Notes: a model not told the origin generated them from the letters alone. Counted from the stretch's first letter, positions 22,701-31,376 are shown. The stretch is DNA of 35,339 nt from an uncultured Prevotellaceae bacterium (GCA_947307015.1 CAMZHV010000030.1:1-35339), one strand, 5' to 3'. Numbers and translations are program-made.

Positions 22701-24655
22701 AGTTTTCCTTCTTTGGTCACATAGTACGTTGTACCTTCCACGTTGGTCGAAATGAAATAGGTGCCGCCATCGCCAATAGCTGCGAGAGCTGCATCGTAAG
22801 GCTCAAGGGGAGCTTCAGTTTCCTCATACTTCACATTCTGGAAGCTAAGCCAGCTGATGTTGTTGTCTGCAGCAACGATGAACTGAATCGTCAGTACGCC
22901 ATCCTCACCGACTTCGCCTACAGCTTCATACTCTGCCAAATTGAACTGGCCGTTGGTATCGCCATCTGTGACATCGACAGCACTGCCTTCGTTAACCTTG
23001 AGCGTAATACCTTTAGCTTCAGCTGCAGTCGCACTGTTCGTTGCGCGTACGCGCACCCATGCAGACACCTTATACCATCCAGGAGCGAGACCTGTCATAG
23101 TAGCGGTAAGCGTCTTTTCGCCAAGCGAGCTGTCATCATTAACCCAATACTCGAAGAACGGAACTTTGAAGTTGGTGCCGTCAGTTTCGCCTTCGGTGCT
23201 CCAAGTATTGATATAGTAGGGTGCATCCTCGAAGTCGGGATTCGTGTCCCAAGCGGAGAGCAGGAAGTTGTCAACAGTGGTGGCGTCGTGCCACTCTGTG
23301 CGTACGAACGGATTCTGCAGCGCGTTAGCCTCGTCAAGGGTGATGGTGCCGCGTTCGTAAGCCTCAGCCCACTGGCCATAATACTCGGTGTAGGCATCAG
23401 CGGTGTAGACGTTGGTGGCATCTATGAGCTGCTGCATGGCAGCGAGCTTGTCAGCAGCAATGGTGCAAGCCTGAGCTTTCTTTGCAGCCGCTTCGAGTTC
23501 GGCAATAGCAGCGATGTAGTCATCAGCGGTCTCGTAGACAGCTTCCCTGTTCGCATTGATGAGCGTAGCGAGCTCCTGAGCGACAGCAGCGGGAAGATTG
23601 TCGGACTGTGCATTCTCAGCAAATTCCACAGCAATTGCGAGGGCATCGGCAGCAGGAACGAGCGCCGTCACGCCCTTAATCTGTACGACATGCCAGTTGG
23701 TAAGCCCCTTGTCCTTGTACATACCGATAGTCACCGTGCCGTTGACCACCTCAACGCCTTCAAGGACAGCAGTTGCAATGCCTGTGCCGTTGAAATTATC
23801 TGCGACATGAGCAGGGATGTACTGCTTGACGGTGCCGGCAGCTGTCGTAGCGTAGAGATAGACGGCTGTCATGTCGCCTTCCACAAGTTCGGACTCGAAG
23901 CCACGACCAGAAGTGTAAGCGGCAGCGCCGTAGACTTCAATTCTGTAGGTGCCGTCAGTCAGACCTGTCAGCGTGCGCGTGAATACGTCACCCGTGTTCT
24001 CGCAAGTGCTTTCATACTTCTCGCAGGCAGCGGTCGTACGACCGTCGTTCGTGGTGACAGCGGGAGCAGCCCAACCGACAAAGCCCGTAGCACCAGTCCA
24101 GCCCTCCCAATCAATCGGGAACTGTGCGGTGAGGTCTGTCTCAATGTAGATGGTTTCAGGGACATACTCTGTCGCTGTGACAACTCCATCCGTACCGGAC
24201 GTGCTGAGCTTAACAGTGTTGACAACAGCAACGATGTTTGAGAAGGTCAGCGCTGCACCTTCAGCCAGCGTTGCGTTGGCCGTGACATTAAACGACAGGA
24301 TGGCTCCGCTATTGCCGGAGAAACCTGTTGCCTGTGTGTCGGTGATGACAAAACGGTAAGCACCGCTTGGCTGCTGTGCCATGCTCACGCCCTGCGAATC
24401 GCTGAAGCGGGAGCTCGGGACGATTGTGTTGGCATCCAGCGTCATGTTCTCAGGCAGTGTCACGTCGAACTGCAAGTTGGTGACGCCTTCCTCATCGTTG
24501 TCCATCAGGACAGTGACGGGAGCACTCTTGCCATAGTACAGGGAAATGTCCTGAAAAGAGAGGCGCACTCCCGCCATGGCTGACGTGGCCATGCTGGCAA
24601 GTGCCAGCATGACTAACGTCAACTTAGAGGAAAAAGCTTTAAAACAACTTTTCAT
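19754..24655 (-). CDS. Giant secreted dockerin protein A with cohesin-like and binding domains
   Basis: 1633 residues. Signal peptide 1-28. Order: cohesin-like beta domain (29-175, VTNLQFDVTLPENMTL), galactose-binding-like domain (about 180-335), alanine-rich helical spacer (335-450), second galactose-binding-like domain (455-615), trefoil-like block (623-802, nearly identical at DNA level to protein B), the module shared with CotH (about 848-1205), a helical spacer, another trefoil-like domain (about 1285-1410), a dockerin type I-like pair (1415-1472, DVDFDGSIDVADHAVIRDFI and DINMDQSVSVADLTAIVNLI), a second cohesin-like domain, and a YDLSGRK...RGVYIVNGK tail (1605-1633). No catalytic domain was recognised. 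It probably works as a surface adhesin or scaffold. Protein B is encoded 37 bp upstream, likely co-transcribed. Confidence 0.82.
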   Translation of the reverse strand: MKSCFKAFSSKLTLVMLALASMATSAMAGVRLSFQDISLYYGKSAPVTVLMDNDEEGVTNLQFDVTLPENMTLDANTIVPSSRFSDSQGVSMAQQPSGAYRFVITDTQATGFSGNSGAILSFNVTANATLAEGAALTFSNIVAVVNTVKLSTSGTDGVVTATEYVPETIYIETDLTAQFPIDWEGWTGATGFVGWAAPAVTTNDGRTTAACEKYESTCENTGDVFTRTLTGLTDGTYRIEVYGAAAYTSGRGFESELVEGDMTAVYLYATTAAGTVKQYIPAHVADNFNGTGIATAVLEGVEVVNGTVTIGMYKDKGLTNWHVVQIKGVTALVPAADALAIAVEFAENAQSDNLPAAVAQELATLINANREAVYETADDYIAAIAELEAAAKKAQACTIAADKLAAMQQLIDATNVYTADAYTEYYGQWAEAYERGTITLDEANALQNPFVRTEWHDATTVDNFLLSAWDTNPDFEDAPYYINTWSTEGETDGTNFKVPFFEYWVNDDSSLGEKTLTATMTGLAPGWYKVSAWVRVRATNSATAAEAKGITLKVNEGSAVDVTDGDTNGQFNLAEYEAVGEVGEDGVLTIQFIVAADNNISWLSFQNVKYEETEAPLEPYDAALAAIGDGGTYFISTNVEGTTYYVTKEGKLTSTRADGCIFTLTKTDGGAFKTYGYYIDGGGTRFTNAPLSNNQAVLNVANFSTTTDNRQTWEAQVLFLQDGKYAIRATNAASATSSWGDAGRVFFTWKVDDVAVPQYTYDEVYQWNLEAATPITVSYQLTESDGTPVGDPVTKKQEANSEVSVPASFTSIAYYDYVTTGTIGDEDCTITVTRSFKAGVVHSLADLSNAKAYTIRCDRGAFLTKDGYLASTAHSTLSNAQAADFALISYEDNLYLYSVADGKFVQNTGALADMPMNGIYDAIVMEAKTDPYFFTYFKIDEETNHGLNTNGNDPYGYVINTWMNADQGNQYYMIESADFDATAALAALEAYFHPSCFVTYVVKDNAGNPIFTSEEEPAIMGATITTLPAEFQHPFYTYNEINVTISDTETTAEFTATWVGPFELSTSEATATWYNMTIRGNYYVAMDESEPYYPKTKTAEELLASETQWAFVGDAYNGIYVFNKAAGSGFTLTKDGSNVVMREGLYAWAIGKNSDGFTLKEIGTEYNCINQNGGSQGPLQFWDSASSPSDNGSTFRVTEAQDPVDYYRAVLSDAIDAATAAADVPTGGLFMKSEEAREDFLNAIADQQTVAEDAEATLEAVQNALIALADASEEFADAPVITPAADAVFTFQQKESGLYLSVYSNDEGNGVVLSETPTLFSWVAGESGYYLQAGSLYVGLAGSNAWTMSALEANKAIINANPVLDSEVVYYTLATANGFIGSNEAGSAGYPNCYADKTAANDFTLWTLAEATFTQGDVDFDGSIDVADHAVIRDFIINGGNYYPVYDINMDQSVSVADLTAIVNLILGLPIDTDEPAGVRTTSTDLLTLNYLGNGRYALQLQSGRSYNGFQMDLNLPEGMTLVSENVNGNHQVVSNRLANGLTRILVYSMENAAFESTDILYLNVMGEGTITAENIIFADARANAVTLTLGYATGINGIQNANADTIYDLSGRKIEKAQQRGVYIVNGKKVAK
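22251..22789. repeat. 539-bp repeat, copy in dockerin gene A
   Basis: Identical to 26605-27143 except at 22750 (A here, T there). It encodes residues about 623-802 of protein A. The sequence on both sides differs clearly between the two genes. Confidence 0.95.
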
Positions 24656-24692
24656 AAATTGTAGTGATTAATTATTAGGTGAATAAAAGAAC

Positions 24693-27600
24693 TTATTTCA
24701 GAAGTTTCTTCGTGGTGCCATCAGTCTTACGGACGATGTTCACGCCGCGACGCAATGTCTCAGACTGACGACCGCTGAGGTCGTAGATGGTTGCGTCAGA
24801 ACCCATACCGATAGCATTGATGCCGGTAGCGTTGCCGAGCGTCATGCGGACAGAGTTGGCGTTGGCATCAGAGAGGAAGATATTCTCAGCTGTGATGGTG
24901 CCCTGTCCTGCCACGTTGAAGTAGAGGATGTCGGTGCCGTCGAAGGCTGCATTCTGCATCGAGTATACGAGGATGCGGGTCCTGCCGTTGCTCAAGCTAC
25001 GTGTCATCACCTCATGGTTTGCGCTCTCCTCGGAGAGAAGCGTCATACCTGCGGGCAATACAAGATCCATCTGGAGAGCCGTGAACGTACGACCACTCTG
25101 CAGCTGCAACGCATAGCGACCGTTGCCGACATTGTTCAGCGTCAACACATCAGCAGACGTCGAGCGCACGCCGGCAGCTTCATCATTGCCAATGGGGAGA
25201 CCGAGAATGATGTTCACTACAGCAGCGAGGTCAGCTACATTAATATCCTGATCTTCGTTAACATCATATTTCTTAACGTAAGCTGGAACATCATTGTCGA
25301 GGATGTAGTTGCGGATAACGGCATGGTCAAGGACATCCACGCTGCCGTCACCATCGGCATCACCTGGGGTGAGCACTTCTTCAACAACCTCTGTAACGCG
25401 GAAAGTTGAACCATTGTCTGTCTTGCCATTGCCGCTATTCCAGAACTGGAGAGGACCGGAGGCACCACCATTCTGGTTGATCCAGTTATTATCGGTGCCG
25501 GGCTCACGGAGAACAAAGCCGTCGGAATTAGCAAAGATTTCCCATCCATAATCACCTTCGCGCATAACGACATTGTTTTCAGCCTTTGCCAACGTCCAGC
25601 CTTCGCCGGCAGCCTTGTTGTAGATGAGGATGCCATTATAAACGTCGCCGCCGAATGCCCACTGGCTCGCAGGAGCGCTGAGATCCTTGTCATTCTTCGG
25701 ATAGTAAGGCTCGGTCTCGTCCATGGCAACCCAGTAGTCGCTGCGGATGGTCATGTTGTACCACTTGGCGTCAGCAAAACTGGAGGACAGCTCGAACGGG
25801 AATGTAGTTGTAGCTGTGAACTCAACGGTCGTCTCCTCCTCGCTGATGGTCACGTCAACTTCATTGTATGTGGTGAATGCACGCTGGTATTCAGTAGGCA
25901 GCGTTGTGATCTGAGCACCTGATGTGGTCGGGACAGGATCAGAAGTGAAGAGCGGATTGCCTGCTGCATCCTTGACAACGTATGTCACGAAGAAGCTGGG
26001 ATGGAAGAAAGCCTCCAGGGCAGCCAAAGCCTCAGTGGCATCGAAGTCAGCAGCCTCGATCATGTAGTACTGGTCACCCGGATCAGGAGTAACCCAATTA
26101 TTGATAACACATCCATTCAGCGCTCCTGTACCATTCGTGTTCACACCATAAGTTGTCGTTTCGTCAATCTTATAGGTGAACAGGAAATAAGGATCTGTCT
26201 GGGCACTCATCTGAATAGCATCGTATATGCCATGGGTAGGCAGCTCTGACAATGAACCGGTGTTGAGCACGAACTTCTTGTCTGCGACACTATAAATGTA
26301 ATAGTTGTCCTCATAGCTGATGACAGCAAATTCACCAGGTTCAGCAGCATGCAACGTAGCGTGAGAAGTGGATGCAATCGTTTCACCATTTGTGAGGAGA
26401 GCACCACGGTCACACATGATCGTATAAGCCTTCTCATTGCTCAGGTCGGTCAAAGCATGAACGACACCGTTTGCAGGAGTACGAACAACTTTAATCGTGC
26501 AATCGGTATCACCAATCGTTCCTTCTACGTTGTAATCATAATATGCATAAGGAGTCCATCCGCCATTGAAATCAAGACCTTTGAGTGAAGACGGTATACT
26601 CACTTCACTGTTAGCCTCCTGCTTCTTGGTCACAGGATCTCCAACAGGCGTGCCATCGGACTCTGTCAACTGATAGGAAACTGTGATAGGCGTGGCAGCC
26701 TCAAGATTCCACTGGTAAACTTCATCGTAAGTGTACTGCGGAACAGCTACATCATCAACCTTCCAAGTGAAGAACACACGACCTGCATCTCCCCAGCTAC
26801 TTGTAGCAGAGGCAGCGTTAGTGGCACGAATGGCATACTTGCCGTCCTGCAAGAACAGCACCTGAGCTTCCCAGGTTTGACGGTTGTCGGTCGTGGTACT
26901 GAAGTTGGCGACATTCAAAACAGCCTGATTGTTGCTCAAAGGAGCATTGGTGAAGCGTGTACCACCGCCGTCGATATAGTAGCCGTACGTCTTGAAAGCA
27001 CCGCCGTCAGTCTTCGTCAGCGTGAAAATGCAGCCGTCAGCGCGTGTGCTTGTCAGTTTTCCTTCTTTGGTCACATAGTACGTTGTACCTTCCACGTTGG
27101 TCGTAATGAAATAGGTGCCGCCATCGCCAATAGCTGCGAGAGCGTCCTCGTAAGGATCGGGCTCGGGTTCGGGCTCTTTGTCTGCATAGAGAGACAGATG
27201 GCTCACATAAAGGACAGGAGTGCCAGCAGAACCTATGTTATTGGAACCTGTGCCATAACCCAGGCTGATAACAGCAGTGCCTGCTTCGGTGATTTCGAAT
27301 GTGATGGTGTGGGTGGTCCAAGCGCTCTTGCCATTCATCCACTCTGTCTTCTTGTCGGTATAGACATTTTCACCTACGGTTACCGTAAAGCGGTTCTCGT
27401 AAGCGGCAGCTGTCGTTGCTTCATTCACGTTCTCTACATCATACTGCAACGTGTAGAAACCGGGAGCCAATTCAGCTGTTTCCTGGGAATAAGCAGCAAA
27501 GTTCGTTTGCCAACGACATTCGAAACCGAAGCAATATTCCGTATCCAAATGGGTGTCATCCACTGTAGCAGCAGGTTTTCCGTCGTACACTACATACGAC

Positions 27601-29030
27601 CCTATCAAGCCATTGCCTACTTCGCGGTATTCGCCAGAAAGAACAGGCGTCCAACCTTCCGTGGAAGAGAGGTCTGCATTCACGATCAGATCATCGGAAG
27701 GCTCAGCAGCTTCCTTAATCTCAATGGGCTGGAATTGGATATTATCGTTGTAGCGGCTGATAACGCCTACGATTTCGTATGTCTTTCCTTCTTCTGCTTC
27801 AACAATCTCCAGACCAAACTGGTTGTAGCCGACGACCTCCGTCTCACCAACCATGATAGACATATTCTTGCCAGTCGTCACGCCATACGAAGTGACATTC
27901 TTCAGCGTCACCACCTTGTTTACGTTCTCGGCGATGATGTCAGCGGCCGTAACAGTAGGATAGGTTACAGCAATGGGCTCACCGTCCTTTACTGCGATAG
28001 CCTCATTTGGAACGAGTTCAAACAGAGACTTGTAGATGCTCACCTTACCTGCCCAGTTAGGTGCAATGGTCTTGCCTACCTCGGCGGCTTCTGTCAGTGC
28101 GCCAGTATTATCGAAAATTAGGCTGGCACCAGTCTGATCGGTGATATACACATATTTAGCGGTGGGCTTTGCAACAACCACAGCCTCTCCGGTAAATACA
28201 AAGGTGTCATTGTTCGCCAAAGCCGTCAACTCTGCGATAGTTGCATAAGAAGCCAACTTGGTATAAGTAGCACTTGCCACACCGCTCTCTGCGCCTGTGA
28301 CAGCAACTGCGATAGCCTTGACGGTTGTCGTCTCGGTGACGGTCAGCGCCTCCGTGTAGACCGGAGATGCCGTCGTGGGATCTGTGCCATCCGTGGTGTA
28401 GTGAATCTCCAGACCTTCATCAGCAGTAATCGTGACTTCCATCGACCCGAGGAAGGTCGTGCTGGCGGGAAGGGTGGGCTTGGTAATGACAGGAGCAGAT
28501 GATCCTGTTGACCATGTGATAGCAACAGATGACAAGTACATTGCACCAGAAGCGGAACGGAAACCTATGAATGCATAGCTGTCGCTTATTTCGAGCATCG
28601 AAACGCCTTCTTCCGCATCTCCACAAGTTAAAGTTCCGATGAGTGTACCTTGTGTGTCTTGAGAATAAAGATCAGTAGCAGCTGTATAAGCAGTGTTAGA
28701 ACCGTAGATGTTGAGTGTTCGGGCTTCAGCGGTAGCCTCATTCCAAGTGACAACAATCTTTGTGACAATTCCACCAGAAGCGGTTGTGATAACACCACTG
28801 TTATTGTTGTTGCTGCGCAACTGAATGGACGAATTGCCACCGGCGCACTGGCCAGCATAAACAGCATCTGAATTGGACGTTATATCGCTGAATTCAGCAT
28901 AAGTAGTCCCAGATACACCTGTCAAAGCCTGGTTCAAGACATCGGTTACATCATCTGCCCACACACTTATGCCCATAAAGGCGAAAAGCGCGACGAGCAT
29001 CAGTTTGAGGTTAGAATAAAAATGATTCAT
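24693..29030 (-). CDS. Giant secreted dockerin protein B with chitobiase-like and OB-type domains
   Basis: 1445 residues. Signal peptide 1-25. Order: beta domain (27-172), chitobiase C-terminal-type Ig domain (about 177-257, IHYTTDGTDPTTASPVYTEA), OB-fold-like region (about 260-445), galactose-binding-like domain (about 450-615), trefoil-like block (630-809, shared with protein A), the module shared with CotH and A (about 863-1217), a dockerin type I-like pair (1219-1275, DADGDGSVDVLDHAVIRNYI and DVNEDQDINVADLAAVVNII), a cohesin-like domain, and a tail with YDLSGRQ but a divergent end (RRGVNIVRKTDG). No enzyme domain was found. It is first of the tandem pair; promoter and leader lie at 29031-29270. 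Probably a surface binding or scaffold protein. Confidence 0.82.
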   Translation of the reverse strand: MNHFYSNLKLMLVALFAFMGISVWADDVTDVLNQALTGVSGTTYAEFSDITSNSDAVYAGQCAGGNSSIQLRSNNNNSGVITTASGGIVTKIVVTWNEATAEARTLNIYGSNTAYTAATDLYSQDTQGTLIGTLTCGDAEEGVSMLEISDSYAFIGFRSASGAMYLSSVAITWSTGSSAPVITKPTLPASTTFLGSMEVTITADEGLEIHYTTDGTDPTTASPVYTEALTVTETTTVKAIAVAVTGAESGVASATYTKLASYATIAELTALANNDTFVFTGEAVVVAKPTAKYVYITDQTGASLIFDNTGALTEAAEVGKTIAPNWAGKVSIYKSLFELVPNEAIAVKDGEPIAVTYPTVTAADIIAENVNKVVTLKNVTSYGVTTGKNMSIMVGETEVVGYNQFGLEIVEAEEGKTYEIVGVISRYNDNIQFQPIEIKEAAEPSDDLIVNADLSSTEGWTPVLSGEYREVGNGLIGSYVVYDGKPAATVDDTHLDTEYCFGFECRWQTNFAAYSQETAELAPGFYTLQYDVENVNEATTAAAYENRFTVTVGENVYTDKKTEWMNGKSAWTTHTITFEITEAGTAVISLGYGTGSNNIGSAGTPVLYVSHLSLYADKEPEPEPDPYEDALAAIGDGGTYFITTNVEGTTYYVTKEGKLTSTRADGCIFTLTKTDGGAFKTYGYYIDGGGTRFTNAPLSNNQAVLNVANFSTTTDNRQTWEAQVLFLQDGKYAIRATNAASATSSWGDAGRVFFTWKVDDVAVPQYTYDEVYQWNLEAATPITVSYQLTESDGTPVGDPVTKKQEANSEVSIPSSLKGLDFNGGWTPYAYYDYNVEGTIGDTDCTIKVVRTPANGVVHALTDLSNEKAYTIMCDRGALLTNGETIASTSHATLHAAEPGEFAVISYEDNYYIYSVADKKFVLNTGSLSELPTHGIYDAIQMSAQTDPYFLFTYKIDETTTYGVNTNGTGALNGCVINNWVTPDPGDQYYMIEAADFDATEALAALEAFFHPSFFVTYVVKDAAGNPLFTSDPVPTTSGAQITTLPTEYQRAFTTYNEVDVTISEEETTVEFTATTTFPFELSSSFADAKWYNMTIRSDYWVAMDETEPYYPKNDKDLSAPASQWAFGGDVYNGILIYNKAAGEGWTLAKAENNVVMREGDYGWEIFANSDGFVLREPGTDNNWINQNGGASGPLQFWNSGNGKTDNGSTFRVTEVVEEVLTPGDADGDGSVDVLDHAVIRNYILDNDVPAYVKKYDVNEDQDINVADLAAVVNIILGLPIGNDEAAGVRSTSADVLTLNNVGNGRYALQLQSGRTFTALQMDLVLPAGMTLLSEESANHEVMTRSLSNGRTRILVYSMQNAAFDGTDILYFNVAGQGTITAENIFLSDANANSVRMTLGNATGINAIGMGSDATIYDLSGRQSETLRRGVNIVRKTDGTTKKLLK
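26605..27143. repeat. 539-bp repeat, copy in dockerin gene B
   Basis: Partner of 22251-22789, 538 of 539 bases the same (difference at 27104). It encodes residues about 630-809 of protein B. Confidence 0.95.
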
Positions 29031-29262
29031 AGTAATTTAGTTAAAAGTTTTTGTGCCATTCGGCTTGTGGGCACAGGTAAAGAGGTAAGATTGTGGGAGC
29101 CGCTGCTGCAAGCCGTTTAAAGCCTCCCAGTCTCAGTGGTAAGGCCAGCAGGGAAGGTTTCTGTACTTAATCTTTAAATGTCAGTTAGTTAATGATTTCT
29201 TTTTTAGTTTAACGATAAATGATATATGATAAAAATAATCTATTTTTAGTCATTATTCGGGG
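29031..29262 (-). promoter_or_regulatory. Long structured 5' leader of dockerin gene B
   Basis: If transcription starts just after the -7 box at 29263-29270, the leader is about 225 nt. It has two short inverted repeats, TGTGCC/GGCACA (29052-29057 with 29070-29075) and TGGGAG/CTCCCA (29094-29099 with 29124-29129). It does not match a riboswitch I know. With 29263-29410 it makes up the gene-free gap before rpsA. Confidence 0.4.
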
Positions 29263-29270
29263 CAAATATA
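29263..29270 (-). promoter_or_regulatory. -7 element of dockerin gene B
   Basis: Reads TATATTTG on the minus strand, a full match to TAnnTTTG. No clear TTTG at the expected distance; that region is the A/T-flanked terminator stem. Confidence 0.45.
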
Positions 29271-29273
29271 CAC

Positions 29274-29311
29274 AAAAAATGCGAAAGCATGTCTGCTTTC
29301 GCATTTTTTTT
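29274..29311. terminator. Strong bidirectional-type terminator downstream of rpsA
   Basis: Left arm 29274-29289 (six A then TGCGAAAGCA), loop TGTC, right arm 29294-29309 (TGCTTTCGCA then T run to 29311): 16 bp perfect. On the minus strand it ends rpsA transcription about 100 bp after the stop, directly before the dockerin promoter. Confidence 0.85.
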
Positions 29312-29382
29312 CACGTTTCCTGTTGAAAAAAGTTATATTTTTCTTCGGGAAATGTCACGCAACGCGCATAATATTAATCAAG

Positions 29383-29405
29383 GTACGCGCGTACGTACGC
29401 ATGTA
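29383..29405. repeat. Alternating purine-pyrimidine tract with 12-bp palindrome
   Basis: Strict purine-pyrimidine alternation for 23 bases, starting with the perfect palindrome GTACGCGCGTAC (29383-29394). It lies 6 bp beyond the rpsA stop, in its 3' untranslated region. Confidence 0.7.
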
Positions 29406-29410
29406 GAGAC

Positions 29411-31207
29411 TTATTCGCCAGCCTCGAGCTTAGCCTTCAACTCAGCCAGAGCGTCGATATCGCCGAGGGTGGTGCTGGCAGCCTGGTTCTGGATAGCAGG
29501 TGTCTCTTCCTTAGCCTTGGCAGGACGCTTGGCGGCGCGCTCGCTCTTGCGTGCATCGCGCTGCTCAGTGCGTGTAGCATCTTCGAAGATGCGGCTGTGG
29601 CTGAGGATGATGCGCTTGCTCTCCTTGTTGAACTCGATGACCTTGAACTGCAGCTTTTCGCCCTGCTGAGCCTGGCTGCCGTCCTCCTTCACGAGATGCT
29701 TCGGGGTAGCAAAGCCTTCTACGCCATACTCGAGCTGGATCACAGCGCCCTTGTCGAGAAGCTCGACGATGGTGCCTTCGTGAACGCTGTCGCGGGTGAA
29801 GACGGTCTCAAAGACATCCCAAGGATTCTCCTCAAGCTGCTTGTGGCCAAGGCTGAGACGACGGTTGTCCTTGTCGATTTCCAGAACGACGACTTCGATC
29901 TCGTCGCCGATCTTCGTGAACTCGCTGGGGTGCTTGATCTTCTTCGTCCAGCTGAGGTCGGAGATGTGGATAAGTCCGTCCACGCCTTCCTCCAGCTCAA
30001 CGAATACGCCGAAGTTAGTGAAGTTGCGCACGCGAGCAGTGTGCTTGCTGCCCACGGGATACTTCTCTTCGATGCTCTCCCAAGGATCGGCCTTGAGCTG
30101 CTTGATGCCGAGCGACATCTTGCGCTCCTCGCGGTCGAGGGTGAGGATGACGGCTTCTACTTCGTCGCCTACCTTCATGAAGTCCTGAGCGCTGCGCAGG
30201 TGCTGGCTCCAAGACATCTCGCTAACGTGGATGAGACCTTCGACGCCAGGAGCGACCTCGATGAATGCACCGTAGTCGGCCATGACAACGACCTTACCGT
30301 GGACGTGGTCACCAACCTTGAGGTTAGCATCAAGAGCGTCCCAAGGATGGGGTGTGAGCTGCTTGAGACCAAGGGCAATACGCTTTTTCTCCTCATCGAA
30401 GTCGAGAATGACGACGTTGAGCTTCTGGTCGAGTTCGACAACCTCATGCGGATCGCTGACGCGGCCCCAGCTGAGGTCTGTGATGTGGATGAGACCGTCC
30501 ACGCCACCGAGGTCGATGAATACGCCGTAGGTGGTGATGTTCTTGACGGTACCTTCGAGCACCTGACCCTTCTCGAGCTTGGAGATGATCTCCTTCTTCT
30601 GCGCCTCGAGCTCGGCCTCGATAAGTGCCTTGTGGCTGACAACGACGTTGCGGTAGTCCTGATTGATCTTCACAATCTTGAACTCCATGGTCTTGCCGAC
30701 GAATACGTCGTAGTCGCGGATGGGCTTCACGTCGATCTGGCTGCCGGGCAGGAATGCCTCGATGCCAAAGACGTCGACGATCATACCGCCCTTCGTGCGG
30801 CACTTGACAAAACCCTTGACGATTTCCTCGCTCTCGAGGGCGGCGTTGACGCGCTCCCAGCTCTTGGTGGCGCGAGCCTTCTTGTGAGAGAGAATGAGTT
30901 GACCTTTCTTGTCTTCCTGGTTTTCGATGTAGACCTCAACGGTGTCACCCACCTTCAGGTCTGGGTTGTAGCGGAACTCGTTGGCGGAGATAATACCGTC
31001 ACTCTTGTAGCCGATGTTGACTACGACTTCACGCTTGTTAATGGAGATGACAGTGCCGTCCACGACATCGTGGTCGCCTACGTTGTTAAGGCTCTTGTCG
31101 TAAGCAGCTTCCTGTTCCTCGCGGCTTTGCTCAGCTTGAGCGGCGCCTTTCTCGAATCCTTCCCAATCGAAGTCCTCGAGGGGCTGAATGTTTGTTAAGT
31201 TTGACAT
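29411..31207 (-). CDS. rpsA: 30S ribosomal protein S1
   Basis: 598 residues, with six S1 RNA-binding repeats at about 46-115, 130-195, 215-285, 300-372, 385-457 and 472-542. Repeats 3 to 6 carry the usual pattern, for example GVFIDLGGVDGLIHITDLSW and GVFVELEEGVDGLIHISDLSW. S1 holds mRNA on the 30S subunit and helps start translation, which matters in a phylum that rarely uses Shine-Dalgarno pairing. The acidic N-terminal lead (1-45) and the Ala/Lys-rich C-terminal tail (about 550-598) are typical of Bacteroidetes S1. It has its own promoter (31275-31282) and terminator (29274-29311), so it is probably monocistronic. No missing repeat. Confidence 0.97.
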   Translation of the reverse strand: MSNLTNIQPLEDFDWEGFEKGAAQAEQSREEQEAAYDKSLNNVGDHDVVDGTVISINKREVVVNIGYKSDGIISANEFRYNPDLKVGDTVEVYIENQEDKKGQLILSHKKARATKSWERVNAALESEEIVKGFVKCRTKGGMIVDVFGIEAFLPGSQIDVKPIRDYDVFVGKTMEFKIVKINQDYRNVVVSHKALIEAELEAQKKEIISKLEKGQVLEGTVKNITTYGVFIDLGGVDGLIHITDLSWGRVSDPHEVVELDQKLNVVILDFDEEKKRIALGLKQLTPHPWDALDANLKVGDHVHGKVVVMADYGAFIEVAPGVEGLIHVSEMSWSQHLRSAQDFMKVGDEVEAVILTLDREERKMSLGIKQLKADPWESIEEKYPVGSKHTARVRNFTNFGVFVELEEGVDGLIHISDLSWTKKIKHPSEFTKIGDEIEVVVLEIDKDNRRLSLGHKQLEENPWDVFETVFTRDSVHEGTIVELLDKGAVIQLEYGVEGFATPKHLVKEDGSQAQQGEKLQFKVIEFNKESKRIILSHSRIFEDATRTEQRDARKSERAAKRPAKAKEETPAIQNQAASTTLGDIDALAELKAKLEAGE

Positions 31208-31274
31208 AAGGGTTAATTAATAAAAATGAATTGTTTTGATAGGGTTAGACTTTATGTTGTTTGAAAGTCGGGCG

Positions 31275-31282
31275 CAAAGGTA
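31275..31282 (-). promoter_or_regulatory. -7 element of rpsA
   Basis: Reads TACCTTTG on the minus strand, matching TAnnTTTG, 67 bp upstream of the start. No clear -33 TTTG. Confidence 0.5.
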
Positions 31283-31376
31283 ATACTTTTTGTTGGATTA
31301 GCGGCTATAATTTATTGGAAATTATTATTTCCACACGCATTTTTCTGCATTTTCAGCGCCAGATGAACCCCAAGAC

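Noticed and set aside
22523..28121. Open frames of 572 and 414 codons on the plus strand (22523-24241 and 26877-28121) that share an identical start
   Set aside because: The shared start is only the 539-bp repeat read on the other strand. Neither has protein-like domains.
29597..31198. A 533-codon open frame on the plus strand opposite rpsA
   Set aside because: It mirrors the S1 repeats (Leu/Val/Asp-rich) and has no family features; codon bias of rpsA creates it.
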